In this document: positions 19,081-27,379 of the stretch, piece by piece
How positions within the stretch are numbered: the first letter of the stretch is position 1
How the letters are laid out: each line of letters opens with the position of its first letter
Assembly: GCF_963920485.1 (NCBI RefSeq)
Contig: NZ_OY986431.1
Location: forward strand, 1-64,000
Source of the DNA: Cyanobium usitatum str. Tous
Lineage (GTDB): Bacteria > Cyanobacteriota > Cyanobacteriia > PCC-6307 > Cyanobiaceae
DNA length: 64,000 nt
Direction of reading: 5' to 3'
Translations under genes and position numbers: made by a program
Notes under the pieces: model-generated
Seen by the model: only the letters and a program-made list of their open reading frames with translations
Told to the model about the DNA's origin: nothing
The model's database searches: none

Positions 19081-19721
19081 TGGTGTCCCAACCCGATCCG
19101 CTGCAGCGCCCTCCCCTGCGCCGCGTTCAGGGGCGCTCCCGCAAGCGGCGCTCCCGCAAGCGGCGCTCCCGCCCCTGGGGGCTTGTGGCGCTGTTGCTAG
19201 GTGGTGGCCTGATTTGGTTGTCGCGCGGTTGGTGGTGGCCGGCGCCCCCGCCTGCCCAGATGATCCTGGTGCTGGGTGGCGATGTGGCGCGGGAGCGGGA
19301 GGCGGCGGCTTTGGCGGCCCGCCGGGGATTGCCGGTGGTGGTGAGTGGCGGCAGTAACCCTGAATATGCCCACTGGTTGTTTGAGCAACGCCAGGGCTTG
19401 CCGTCCCACCAGGTGCAGCTCGACTACCGAGCTCGCGACACCCTCTCCAATTTCACCTCCCTGGTGGACGATCTGCGCCAAGCCCGCATCCGCCACGCCC
19501 TGCTAGTCACCAGCAGTGACCACATGGACCGGGCGCTGCTGGTGGGACGGATTGTGGCCGGCAGCCGTGGCATCCACCTCACGCCGGTGCCGGTTTCCTG
19601 TGCTGATCTCTGTCAGCCGGAGGGTCGGCGCAAGGTGTGGGGCGACGGACTGCGGGCGGCCGTGTGGGTGCTGAGTGGCCGAGACCTCAAGGGCTGGGCG
19701 GGCCCAGCTGGTGGCCGTTGA
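19080..19721 (+). CDS. YdcF/DUF218-like membrane-anchored protein
   Basis: A 213-residue protein with a strongly basic N-terminus (RSRKR repeated), one transmembrane helix (GLVALLLGGGLIWLSRGWWW, about residues 34-53), and a DUF218 domain starting ILVLGGD, with VVVSGGSNPEYAHW and VTSSDHMDRALLVGRIV. DUF218 proteins include SanA/YdcF, implicated in envelope polysaccharide metabolism; the reaction is not established. The basic repeat is encoded by a 15-bp DNA tandem repeat (19133-19172). It overlaps the convergent plsC by 35 bp at its 3' end. Confidence 0.82.
   Translation: MVSQPDPLQRPPLRRVQGRSRKRRSRKRRSRPWGLVALLLGGGLIWLSRGWWWPAPPPAQMILVLGGDVAREREAAALAARRGLPVVVSGGSNPEYAHWLFEQRQGLPSHQVQLDYRARDTLSNFTSLVDDLRQARIRHALLVTSSDHMDRALLVGRIVAGSRGIHLTPVPVSCADLCQPEGRRKVWGDGLRAAVWVLSGRDLKGWAGPAGGR
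19133..19172. repeat. 15-bp tandem repeat inside the DUF218 gene
   Basis: The unit GCGCTCCCGCAAGCG occurs twice in full (19133-19147, 19148-19162), followed by its first 10 bases (19163-19172). It encodes successive Arg-Ser-Arg-Lys-Arg blocks just before the membrane helix. The unit length is a multiple of three, so copy-number change would lengthen or shorten the basic patch without a frameshift. Confidence 0.95.
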
Positions 19722-20376
19722 TCAGCCCCTGGTCGAGCAAAGCATTGATCTGGGCCTGACAGGCGGCCGTGGCGACGTCGAGGTCGGCTCTCCGCCTTGA
19801 GGCGGGTGGTGCAATTGGCGTGCCAATGCGGATGTGAATGGGCAGTAGCCGTGCGCCCGCTTGCCCAGGCCCCAGGGCCCGGTGGCTGTTGATGATCGCC
19901 ACCGGCAGCAGGGGAACGCCGGCTCGGGCCGCCAGTAGGGCGGCGCCAGCCTGGGGATCATTGATCCGGCCATTGGCCTGGCGGGTGCCGTCGATGAATA
20001 CGCCGGTGGCCCAACCCTCGAGCAGCCGGTTGGTGGCGGTGCGGATGGCCTCGCGGTCGCTGGCACCACGGGACACCGGGTAGGCGCCGCAGGCCCGGAT
20101 GATGGCGCCGAGTATCGGCACCCTGAACAGCTCGGCCTTGGCCATGAAGGCCACTGGCCGGCCAAGGGCGTGGCCCAGGAGGGGGGGATCAAGGTGGGAG
20201 CCGTGGTTTGCCACCACCACCAAAGCCCCTTGCCTTGGCACGTTGCCGTTGCCAGCGGTGCGGCCGCGAAACAACAATCGGTAAATCGGAAACACCAGCA
20301 GATAGCTGATCAGCCGGTAGGTGAGGCTGGGCCGCGGTGTGCGGATCAGGGCCGGCGGCTGGCTGGATTGGCTCAT
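19687..20376 (-). CDS. plsC: 1-acyl-sn-glycerol-3-phosphate acyltransferase
   Basis: A 229-residue acyltransferase making phosphatidic acid from lysophosphatidic acid at the membrane. The catalytic NHGSHLDPPLL (HxxxxD) motif is near residues 58-68, and the phosphate-binding region VFIDGTRQANGRI (in place of the usual EGTRS) near 133. It starts with MSQSSQ at an ATG that overlaps the fabD stop by 4 bp (ATGA). It is the last gene of the rpaB-plsX-fabH-fabD-plsC series. The frame is open upstream, but that part is the fabD antiframe. Confidence 0.92.
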   Translation of the reverse strand: MSQSSQPPALIRTPRPSLTYRLISYLLVFPIYRLLFRGRTAGNGNVPRQGALVVVANHGSHLDPPLLGHALGRPVAFMAKAELFRVPILGAIIRACGAYPVSRGASDREAIRTATNRLLEGWATGVFIDGTRQANGRINDPQAGAALLAARAGVPLLPVAIINSHRALGPGQAGARLLPIHIRIGTPIAPPASRRRADLDVATAACQAQINALLDQGLINGHQLGPPSP

Positions 20377-21266
20377 AGCGCCAGGTCGGCGGCGCTGCTG
20401 ATCTGGGCGGTTTGGATGCCCGGGCAGCTGCGTTTGATTAGGCCGCTGAGCACGGCTCCAGGCCCAATCTCCACGACGATATCGATGCCCAGAGCCCCAA
20501 ATTGCGCCATGGTTTCGCGCCAGCGCACGCCGGTGGTCATCTGATGCACCAGGCGGGCCTTGAGCGCGGCTGCGTTGGTTTCGGGGCTGGGATCGGTGTT
20601 GCTGAGCACGGGGATCGCCGCATCGGCGAAGGCCACCGCTTCCAGCTCGGTGGCAAAGGCGGTGGCGGCTGCCGCCATGAAGGGGGAGTGGAAGGCACCG
20701 CTCACGGCCAAGGGAATCGCCCGTTTGCACTTCAAGCTGCTGCTGACGGCTGCCACCGCTTCGGGGCTTCCGGAGAGCACCACCTGGGCGTCGCTGTTGT
20801 CGTTGGCAACTACCACCCCTTCGGTGGCTGCCACCAGGTCATCCAGCTCGCTGCGCTCGAAGCCCATCACCGCCGTCATGGCGCCGCCGCCGGCAGCAGC
20901 CATCAAGGTGCTGCGTCTTTTCATCAGCTGCAGACCGGTGGCGAAGTCAAATACCCCAGCCACATGCAAAGCGACCAATTCGCCCAGGCTGTGGCCCGCT
21001 ACTAGTTGGGGCGCGCGGCCTTGGGCCTGCAGGGCTTCTGCCAGCAGGCTTTCAATCACAAACAGGGCCGGTTGGGTGTTGCGGGTGTCGTTGAGATCGC
21101 TTAGCTCGCCACCCCCCCCCGTGCCTGAGCAGATCGCCAGCAGGTCACGGCCCAGCAGGGCTGAGGCTTGCTCGAAACGCTCCCGGGCTCCAGGCAGCTG
21201 CAGTACCGGCTCTGCCATGCCCACTTTCTGCGAGCCCTGGCCAGGAAACACCCAGGCAATGCCCAT
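20373..21266 (-). CDS. fabD: Malonyl-CoA:ACP transacylase
   Basis: A 297-residue enzyme loading malonyl groups onto acyl carrier protein for fatty-acid synthesis. The N-terminal AWVFPGQGSQKVGM, the nucleophile motif VAGHSLGELVAL (Ser about 92) and the later AFHSPFM (His about 204) are all present. Its length is normal. It starts at the ATG at 21266, 38 bp after fabH, and is coupled to plsC downstream by ATGA. Confidence 0.95.
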   Translation of the reverse strand: MGIAWVFPGQGSQKVGMAEPVLQLPGARERFEQASALLGRDLLAICSGTGGGGELSDLNDTRNTQPALFVIESLLAEALQAQGRAPQLVAGHSLGELVALHVAGVFDFATGLQLMKRRSTLMAAAGGGAMTAVMGFERSELDDLVAATEGVVVANDNSDAQVVLSGSPEAVAAVSSSLKCKRAIPLAVSGAFHSPFMAAAATAFATELEAVAFADAAIPVLSNTDPSPETNAAALKARLVHQMTTGVRWRETMAQFGALGIDIVVEIGPGAVLSGLIKRSCPGIQTAQISSAADLAL

Positions 21267-21304
21267 GCCTTCACCCTCTAACTGAGTCGGCAGGAGATTA
21301 GGTC

Positions 21305-22351
21305 TCAGTCGGTGGGGCCCTGCCAGCGCAGGAGCGCTGCACCCCAGCTAAGGCCGGCGCCGAAGCCGCTGCTGGCCAGTAGATGGCCCGGCTGCACTCG
21401 GCCGTCCTTGACGGCTTCATCGAGCATCAAGGGAATCGTGGCGGCCGAGGTGTTGCCGTAGAGGGCCAGGTTGCTCAGCACCTGGCTGTGGTCGATGGCG
21501 AAGCGGTCGGCAACGGCGTCGAGGATGCGCTGGTTGGCCTGGTGCAGCAGCAGCCAGTCGAGTTGCGCGGGGTCGGTGCCGGTGGCCTCCAGCAACTCGC
21601 TGAGGATTGCCGGCACCTCTCGCACCGCAAATTTGTAGACCTCTTGGCCGTTCATCTGGATCGGCGCAAAGCCGCCCTGCTGGGCCGTGAGCTCCCCGAG
21701 CAGGGGCGCGTGTTTATCGAGCTGGGCAAGGGTTAGGCAGCCGTTGCGGCTGCCGTCGGAGCGCATGCGGAAACCCAGTAGGCCACTGTCGACCGCTCCG
21801 CAAGCCTCCACCGCCACGGCACCGGCACCATCGCCAAACAGCACGCAGGTGCTGCGGTCGTCCCAGTCGACCCAGCGACTGAGCTGGTCGGCGCCGATCA
21901 CCAGAGCCCGCTTCATGGCGCCGCTGCCCAAATATTGGCTGGCGGTGATCAGGGCAAACAGAAAGCCGCTGCAGGCGGCGGTGAGATCGAAGGCCACCGC
22001 GCGTCTGGCGCCTAAGGCCCCCTGCACCCGTGGCGCCGTGCCGAATAGATCGTCGGGGCTTGAGGTGGCCAGCAGGATCAGGTCGACATCCTCGGGACTC
22101 CAGCCGGCATGGTCGAGGGCGGCCTGGGCGGCGCGGCTGGCCAGGCAGGTGAGGGATTCGCTGGGGCCGGCGATCCGGCGGGCGCCAATGCCAGTGCGGG
22201 TGCGGATCCACTCGTCATTGGTGTCAACCCTCTCGCTGAGTTGCTGATTGGTGATGCTGGCTGCTGGCACTGCGCTGCCACATCCAACTAAGGCCATGCC
22301 CAGCAGGCCCGTTGCTTTTAGCTCTGGTGTGTTGACTCCGCCGAGCGACAC
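21305..22351 (-). CDS. fabH: 3-oxoacyl-ACP synthase III
   Basis: This 348-residue initiating condensing enzyme of type II fatty-acid synthesis joins acetyl-CoA and malonyl-ACP. The catalytic triad is visible: Cys in DLTAACSGFLFAL, His in WLLLHQANQRILDAV, and Asn in ALYGNTSAATIPL. The start is a GTG at 22351; an internal ATG at 22297 (MALVGCGSAVP) also fits the core domain start. plsX lies 25 bp upstream. Confidence 0.95.
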   Translation of the reverse strand: MSLGGVNTPELKATGLLGMALVGCGSAVPAASITNQQLSERVDTNDEWIRTRTGIGARRIAGPSESLTCLASRAAQAALDHAGWSPEDVDLILLATSSPDDLFGTAPRVQGALGARRAVAFDLTAACSGFLFALITASQYLGSGAMKRALVIGADQLSRWVDWDDRSTCVLFGDGAGAVAVEACGAVDSGLLGFRMRSDGSRNGCLTLAQLDKHAPLLGELTAQQGGFAPIQMNGQEVYKFAVREVPAILSELLEATGTDPAQLDWLLLHQANQRILDAVADRFAIDHSQVLSNLALYGNTSAATIPLMLDEAVKDGRVQPGHLLASSGFGAGLSWGAALLRWQGPTD

Positions 22352-22376
22352 CGGGAAAGGCCCACAGTTGGCTCAG

Positions 22377-23717
22377 TCAATCACAGGCGACTGGCTCTGC
22401 GGGGCTGCCCGTTTCGCTGAGGGCGTGGAGGTTGGCCATCACCCCGTGGCTGGCGGCGGAGTGGGCTAGGCGCAGGGCGCTGAGCACGGAGAGGGCCTTG
22501 CTGCTGCCGTGGCCGATTACGCATACCCCATCTACGCCAAGCAGCAGGGCGCCGCCGTGTTCGGCATGGTCGAGGCGCTTTTTAATACGGCGCAGATTGT
22601 TGATCAGGAAGGCCGAGCCCACCTTGCCGCGGCGGCCCCTGGGCAGTTCCTCTTTGATCACATCCAGCAGCACGCTGCCCACGGATTCCAGGAACTTCAA
22701 CAGCACGTTGCCGGTGAAGCCGTCGCACACCACCACGTCAAACTGGCCCGAGAGGATGTCGCGCCCCTCGCAGTTGCCGGCGAAGGTGAAGCGCTGCTCT
22801 TCCGCTAGCAGGGGGTAGGTGCGCAGGCAGAGCTCGTTGCCCTTGCACTCCTCTTCGCCGATATTCACCAGGCCGATGCGGGGCTGGGCCACCTGCAATA
22901 CATCGCGGCTATAGATGTGGCCAAGCAGGGCCCACTGGTGCAGGTAGGCGGGCTTGCAATCCATGTTGGCGCCCACATCCAGCACCAGCACCTGCTGTTC
23001 GGTGTCTTTGGTGGGGAATAGGGCGCCGATGGCGGGGCGATCGATGCTCTTGAGTCGGCCCAGCCGGAAGATCGCCGCAGCCATCACGGCGCCGGAGTTG
23101 CCAGCGGAATAGACCGCCGTGGCCTCGCCCTGCTTCACCAGGTCCATGGCCTTGTTGATGCTGGCGTCGCGCTTCTTGCGCACCACCGTGGCCTCTTCGT
23201 TCATGCCCACCGAGGGGCCGCTGGCCACAAGCTCGATCAGGCCGCGGGCTACCGCTTCGTTGAGTTCGTCCTGGAGGCCCATGGCGGTCACGGCGGCCTG
23301 TAGCAGGGCCGTTTCGGCCACGAACCGCACCCGCAGGGGCAACAATTCCACGGCCCGCAGGCAGCCCTCCAGAATTGGCCCAGGGGCGTGGTCTCCACCC
23401 ATGCCATCCACCGCTACCCAGAGGCGGTCGGCGTCCTTGATCGGTGTGTCTTCGCCCGGTCCGCCCAGGCCCCGTTGCAGGCGGCGTAGGGGGTCGAAAA
23501 CCAGCGGCTGCAGCACCGTGTTGGCCATGTTGCCGGCCACGCTGGTGGCGGTGCCAGCCACATTGCCAGCCGTGTTGGCGGCGGAGCTGGCGGCAGAAGT
23601 GGCGCTATCCACCAGGCTGGTTACCGCCGCGTTGCGGCGATACCAGATCACCAGCCGGCGGATGGCCCGGCTGGGCTTGGCGCGCTTGTCAGGTCCCTTC
23701 GGAGGCAACGGCGTCAA
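22377..23717 (-). CDS. plsX: Phosphate acyltransferase PlsX with N-terminal extension
   Basis: PlsX makes acyl-phosphate from acyl-ACP for PlsY. The core begins at WVAVDGMGGDHAPGPILEG (about residue 99) and continues with SAGNSGAVMAAAIFRLGRLK and VVCDGFTGNVLLKF. About 98 residues precede the core: a basic segment (RRLVIWYRR) and an Ala/Ser/Thr/Asn-rich stretch (TSAASSAANTAGNVAGTATS) that may be an amphipathic membrane-associating helix. Such extensions occur in picocyanobacterial PlsX but not in most bacteria, as I recall. The only upstream start is a TTG at 23717, 29 bp inside rpaB. Confidence 0.9.
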   Translation of the reverse strand: MTPLPPKGPDKRAKPSRAIRRLVIWYRRNAAVTSLVDSATSAASSAANTAGNVAGTATSVAGNMANTVLQPLVFDPLRRLQRGLGGPGEDTPIKDADRLWVAVDGMGGDHAPGPILEGCLRAVELLPLRVRFVAETALLQAAVTAMGLQDELNEAVARGLIELVASGPSVGMNEEATVVRKKRDASINKAMDLVKQGEATAVYSAGNSGAVMAAAIFRLGRLKSIDRPAIGALFPTKDTEQQVLVLDVGANMDCKPAYLHQWALLGHIYSRDVLQVAQPRIGLVNIGEEECKGNELCLRTYPLLAEEQRFTFAGNCEGRDILSGQFDVVVCDGFTGNVLLKFLESVGSVLLDVIKEELPRGRRGKVGSAFLINNLRRIKKRLDHAEHGGALLLGVDGVCVIGHGSSKALSVLSALRLAHSAASHGVMANLHALSETGSPAEPVACD

Positions 23718-24459
23718 CGATGCGTTGGAACAAATAACCGGTGCCGCGAGCTGTGAGGATCAACTCGGGGTTGGCCGGATCATCCTCCAGTTTGGAGCGC
23801 AGTCGGGAAATGTGGACATCCACCACCCGGGTATCCACGTGACGCTCCGGGGTGTAGCCCCATACATCCTTGAGAATTTCACCCCGGCTGAAGGGCTCGC
23901 CGCTGCGGCTCACCAGCAGCTCCAGCAGGCTGAACTCCATGCCGGTGAGGCGGATGCGCTCATTACCTCGATACACCTGACGCTTGTTGGTGTCGATGCG
24001 CAGTTCGCCCACCGTGATCACTCCGGAATTGGGTGAACCGGCGATGGACTCCTTCTCCACCCGGCGCAGCACGCAGCGGATGCGGGCTTCCAGCTCCTTG
24101 GGGCTGAAGGGTTTCACCACGTAGTCGTCGGCGCCGAGCTCGAGGCCGGTGATGCGATCTGCCACGTCGCCTAGGGCGGTGAGCATGACGATCGGCACAT
24201 CCGATTCCTTGCGCAGCTCCTGGCAGACGCCGTAGCCATCGAGCTTCGGCATCATCACGTCGAGCACCACCAGATCTGGCTGGGTGGTCTTGAACAATTC
24301 CAGGGCCTCGATGCCGTCGCAGGCCGTGACCACCTGGTAGCCGATCATCGATAGGCGGGTTTCCAGGATCCGCCGGATGCTGGCTTCGTCGTCAACGACC
24401 AGGATTACTTCCTTGCCGTGATTGTTCCCGAGGGTGGTGGTGGGGGCGGAGGCCGTCAT
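23689..24459 (-). CDS. rpaB: OmpR-type response regulator RpaB
   Basis: A 256-residue response regulator with receiver domain ([20 protein letters not shown]; phosphorylated Asp in [15 protein letters not shown]; Lys in [10 protein letters not shown]) and winged-helix output domain ([20 protein letters not shown], then [15 protein letters not shown]). The receiver is nearly the textbook cyanobacterial RpaB/Ycf27, which binds HLR1 sites and represses or activates high-light genes downstream of NblS. I chose ATG 24459 over GTG 24462. Its 3' end overlaps plsX, placing it at the head of the lipid-synthesis cluster. It is divergent from radA. Confidence 0.95.
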   Translation of the reverse strand: MTASAPTTTLGNNHGKEVILVVDDEASIRRILETRLSMIGYQVVTACDGIEALELFKTTQPDLVVLDVMMPKLDGYGVCQELRKESDVPIVMLTALGDVADRITGLELGADDYVVKPFSPKELEARIRCVLRRVEKESIAGSPNSGVITVGELRIDTNKRQVYRGNERIRLTGMEFSLLELLVSRSGEPFSRGEILKDVWGYTPERHVDTRVVDVHISRLRSKLEDDPANPELILTARGTGYLFQRIVDAVASEGT

Positions 24460-24572
24460 CACTGCAGCCGGGCTGCTACATCAGATAGCCCCCACTGAAA
24501 AGGCGGGAGGGGGCGAAATTTCATTCAATGCCACCTTTCTTCATACAGCCCTCTCTCGTCAGCCCTTAGTTC

Positions 24573-26027
24573 GTGGCCAAGCCCAGCACTTTTTTTGTCT
24601 GCACCAGCTGTGGAGCCCAGGCCCGCCAGTTTTTTGGCAAGTGCGCCAGCTGCGGCAGCTGGAACACCTTGGTTGAGCAAAAAGCTGCTCCGGCGGCCGA
24701 CAGTCGGCGCCGGCGGCCAGTGGCCGAGGGTGCTGCCGCTGAAGCTGTTGTCGCCGGCCAGCCGCGACGCTCTGAGCCGATCCAAGCGGTTGGCGAGCGG
24801 GCCTTGCAGAGGCTTAGCAGCGGCTACGGCGAATTCGATCGGGTGCTGGGCGGTGGCCTGGTGCCCGGCTCCCTGGTGCTGGTGGGCGGCGACCCGGGAA
24901 TTGGAAAGAGCACCCTGCTGCTGCAGAGCGCCCGCGCCATGGCGGCTCGGGCGTCGGTGCTCTACGTGAGTGCGGAGGAGTCGGCCCAGCAGGTGAAGCT
25001 GCGCTGGCGTCGCCTAGCGGAGGCCAGTACTGGCGAACCCGAAGCTGGCGAATCCAATGCAGGGGCTGATTTTCAGCTGCTCGCCGAAACCGATCTGGAG
25101 CTGGTGCTGCAGGAGCTGGAGGCGTTGCGGCCAGCGGTGGCGATCATTGACTCCATTCAGGCCCTCCATGACGCTGAACTGGGCAGCGCCCCTGGTTCGG
25201 TGTCCCAGGTGCGGGAATGTGCCGCGGCCCTGGCCCGCATTGCCAAGCGCCAGGACACCGCCCTGCTGTTGGTGGGCCACGTCACCAAGGAGGGCGCCCT
25301 GGCGGGCCCGAAGGTGCTCGAGCACCTGGTGGATGCGGTGCTGACCTTTGAGGGCGATCGCTTTGCCAGCCACCGGCTGCTGCGGGCGGTGAAAAACCGC
25401 TTCGGCGCCACCCATGAGCTGGGCGTTTTCGAGATGCGTGATCGGGGCCTGGCCGAGGTGACCAACCCCAGCGAGCTATTTCTCGGCAGCGATGAACCCA
25501 GCGCCGGCACCGCCACGATCGTGGCCTGCGAGGGCACCAGACCCCTGGTGGTGGAGCTGCAGGCCCTGGTCAGCACCACCAGTTACGCCAGCCCGCGCCG
25601 CAGCGCCACCGGCATCGCCGTTAACCGCCTGCACCAGATCTTGGCCGTGCTCGAAAAGCATCTGGGCCTGCCCCTGTCGCGCTTTGACTGCTACCTGGCG
25701 GTGGCCGGCGGCCTGGAGGTGGAGGAACCGGCGGCGGATCTCGGCGTGGCCGCTGCGGTGGTGGCCAGCTACCGGGACCTCACCCTGCCGCCCGGCACGG
25801 TGCTGGTGGGGGAGCTGGGACTGGGCGGTCAGCTGCGGCCCGTGGGGCAGCTGGAGCTGCGGCTGCAGGAGGCGGCGCGGCTGGGCTTCACCCGGGCGGT
25901 GGTGCCGAAGGGCACGGGCCTTGCCAAGGCGGCTGCCGGGTTTGGTCTGCAGCTGCTGGAGGCCGGTGGCGTGGCCGAGGCCCTGGTGGCCGCCCTGGGG
26001 GTGAATCCGGCGGATGATCGGGGTTAA
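24573..26027 (+). CDS. radA: DNA repair protein RadA
   Basis: A 484-residue RecA-like branch-migration ATPase in recombination repair. The N-terminal zinc finger (FVCTSCGAQARQFFGKCASC) is followed by Walker A VGGDPGIGKSTLLLQSARAM (about 104-123), the RadA-specific KNRFGATHELGVFEM, and a C-terminal Lon-like domain (LEVEEPAADLGVAAAVVASY). The start is a GTG at 24573. It is divergent from rpaB; a nested inverted repeat follows its stop. Confidence 0.95.
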   Translation: MAKPSTFFVCTSCGAQARQFFGKCASCGSWNTLVEQKAAPAADSRRRRPVAEGAAAEAVVAGQPRRSEPIQAVGERALQRLSSGYGEFDRVLGGGLVPGSLVLVGGDPGIGKSTLLLQSARAMAARASVLYVSAEESAQQVKLRWRRLAEASTGEPEAGESNAGADFQLLAETDLELVLQELEALRPAVAIIDSIQALHDAELGSAPGSVSQVRECAAALARIAKRQDTALLLVGHVTKEGALAGPKVLEHLVDAVLTFEGDRFASHRLLRAVKNRFGATHELGVFEMRDRGLAEVTNPSELFLGSDEPSAGTATIVACEGTRPLVVELQALVSTTSYASPRRSATGIAVNRLHQILAVLEKHLGLPLSRFDCYLAVAGGLEVEEPAADLGVAAAVVASYRDLTLPPGTVLVGELGLGGQLRPVGQLELRLQEAARLGFTRAVVPKGTGLAKAAAGFGLQLLEAGGVAEALVAALGVNPADDRG

Positions 26028-26035
26028 AGCCCACC

Positions 26036-26077
26036 GCTTGCGACCTGCTCCTTGGCACGGAGCATCTTGATGCAAGC
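26036..26077. other. Nested inverted repeat between radA and the toxin-antitoxin pair
   Basis: An inner perfect stem TGCTCC/GGAGCA (26046-26051 with 26059-26064, 7-base loop) lies inside an outer pair GCTTGC/GCAAGC (26036-26041 with 26072-26077). No T-tract follows, so it is either a weak terminator for radA or an operator-like element for the downstream vapBC-like genes. A -10-like TATGAT sits 9 bases further on at 26087-26092. Confidence 0.6.
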
Positions 26078-26086
26078 TATCTGCAC

Positions 26087-26092
26087 TATGAT
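26087..26092 (+). promoter_or_regulatory. Possible -10 element of the vapBC-like operon
   Basis: TATGAT lies 24 bases upstream of the antitoxin ATG in an AT-rich island (26080-26110) that contrasts with the GC-rich surroundings. The best -35 candidate, TTGATG at 26067-26072, is only 14 bases away, so the promoter call is tentative. Confidence 0.35.
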
Positions 26093-26116
26093 GATTATCG
26101 GTACTAAGTTGAGTTG

Positions 26117-26377
26117 ATGCGTACCACGCTCACCATCAACGACTCGCTTTACGAGCAGGCGAAGGTGCAGGCCGCCCGTGAAGGCAGCACGGTTGGCTTG
26201 GTGTTTGAGGCGGCCTTGCAGTTTTATCTCGATCGAGCCCGTCTGTTGAAGCAGGTAGAGCTGCCCCCTATGCCTGTCCAGGGAGGTGGCTTTCTGCGCT
26301 CGGGAGTCGACCTCGACGACCTCTCAAAACTGCAGGAGCTGCTCGATGAAGAGCTGACTTTGAATCGGTTGCGCTGA
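26117..26377 (+). CDS. VapB-like antitoxin (ribbon-helix-helix, DUF2191 type)
   Basis: An 86-residue protein. The N-terminus MRTTLTINDSLYEQAKVQAA is a classic ribbon-helix-helix DNA-binding segment; the C-terminal half (residues about 50-86) is acidic, as expected for the toxin-binding part. It is followed 4 bp later by a PIN-domain gene, the standard antitoxin-toxin arrangement, and the complex probably autorepresses the operon. The ATG at 26117 is preferred to the adjacent TTG. This type II module is one of the few accessory-looking loci in the window. Confidence 0.85.
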   Translation: MRTTLTINDSLYEQAKVQAAREGSTVGLVFEAALQFYLDRARLLKQVELPPMPVQGGGFLRSGVDLDDLSKLQELLDEELTLNRLR

Positions 26378-26381
26378 TTTG

Positions 26382-26813
26382 ATGTACTGCGTCGACGTCA
26401 ACGTGCTGGTGCAGGCCTGCGTGGCCGCTTCACCACGACACCAGCTGGCCCGCTCCTGGCTGCTTGCCCACCGAGCATCTCCAGAGGGGCTTGGCCTCTT
26501 TTCTGTTGTGGTCAGTGGTTTTTTTAGGGTTGCCACCGATCGCCGCGTCTTCAGCGAGCCCATTGATCCAGCTGCCGCTGTGGCCTTCATCGACAGTCTC
26601 ACCGCCTCGACTGCAGTGTCCGTTCTCGACCCCGGGCCCCGCCATTGGAGCCTGTTTCGTCAGATGGTGTTGGAATATCAGCCAAGCTCGGCAGATATGA
26701 CCGATGTTTACTTGGCGGCGGCGGCTCAGGAGCTAAATGCCACCTGGGTTTCCTTTGACCGTGGCTTTGCCCGCTTTAAAAAATTGCGCTGGCTCAATCC
26801 TGTCGATATTTGA
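26382..26813 (+). CDS. VapC-like PIN-domain toxin
   Basis: A 143-residue PIN-fold ribonuclease. The first conserved acid is in MYCVDVNVLVQACVAASPRH; later acids are in the SADMTDVYLAAAAQE region and in TWVSFDRGFARF. Members of this group (TIGR00028-like) cleave tRNA or rRNA and are neutralised by the cognate antitoxin. The target cannot be predicted. All expected acidic residues seem to be present, so the toxin looks intact. It converges with ycf3, 6 bp apart. Confidence 0.85.
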   Translation: MYCVDVNVLVQACVAASPRHQLARSWLLAHRASPEGLGLFSVVVSGFFRVATDRRVFSEPIDPAAAVAFIDSLTASTAVSVLDPGPRHWSLFRQMVLEYQPSSADMTDVYLAAAAQELNATWVSFDRGFARFKKLRWLNPVDI

Positions 26814-26819
26814 TCTGGT

Positions 26820-27341
26820 TCAGAAATACACGTCGACGCTGCCGCGGCCGCTGGTTTTGAGCCAGTTCTGGGCTTCGATGTAGTTGTTTGGTGCCAGGCG
26901 GATCGCCTTGCCCCAGAAGTCGGCGGCCTGATCGAAACAGCGATCAGCTTCATCGGCATCGCCGCTTTCCTCGGCGATTGAGCCCAGGTGGTGGTGAATC
27001 ACCGCAATGTTGTTGAGGGCCTGCGGCATCTTGCTGTTGAGATCTAGGGCCTGGCCGTAGAAGTCAAGCGCTTTGGCGTGGTCACCATTTGAGGCAAACA
27101 CCAACGCCATGTTGTAGAGGATGAAAGCCTTGTCGTTGGGGTCGTCCTCGAGGGTTAGCGCCTCCTCGTAATTCTCAAGGGCTTCTGCGTATTCGCCGTC
27201 GGCCTGGGCGCTCATGCCGTCGCGGTAATAAGCAAATGCCTCCTTGGCGCGTCGGTTGGTGGGCAGCACCTTGAGGATCAAGTCGGCCATCACCGTGAAG
27301 CTCTTATCGATGAAGTTGTCGTTGCGCTGACTGCGGGGCAC
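26820..27341 (-). CDS. ycf3: Photosystem I assembly protein Ycf3
   Basis: A 173-residue TPR protein that chaperones PSI core subunits on the thylakoid surface. The N-terminus [20 protein letters not shown] is diagnostic, followed by three TPR units ([60 protein letters not shown]). I chose the GTG at 27341, which corresponds to the usual N-terminus. An ATG ten codons upstream (27371) would overlap the copper ATPase start region. It is divergent from that ATPase with only 38 bp between starts. Confidence 0.93.
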   Translation of the reverse strand: MPRSQRNDNFIDKSFTVMADLILKVLPTNRRAKEAFAYYRDGMSAQADGEYAEALENYEEALTLEDDPNDKAFILYNMALVFASNGDHAKALDFYGQALDLNSKMPQALNNIAVIHHHLGSIAEESGDADEADRCFDQAADFWGKAIRLAPNNYIEAQNWLKTSGRGSVDVYF

Positions 27342-27379
27342 GGGCTGGGGCTGCGGATTTCGTGGACCCATCCTGGCGG

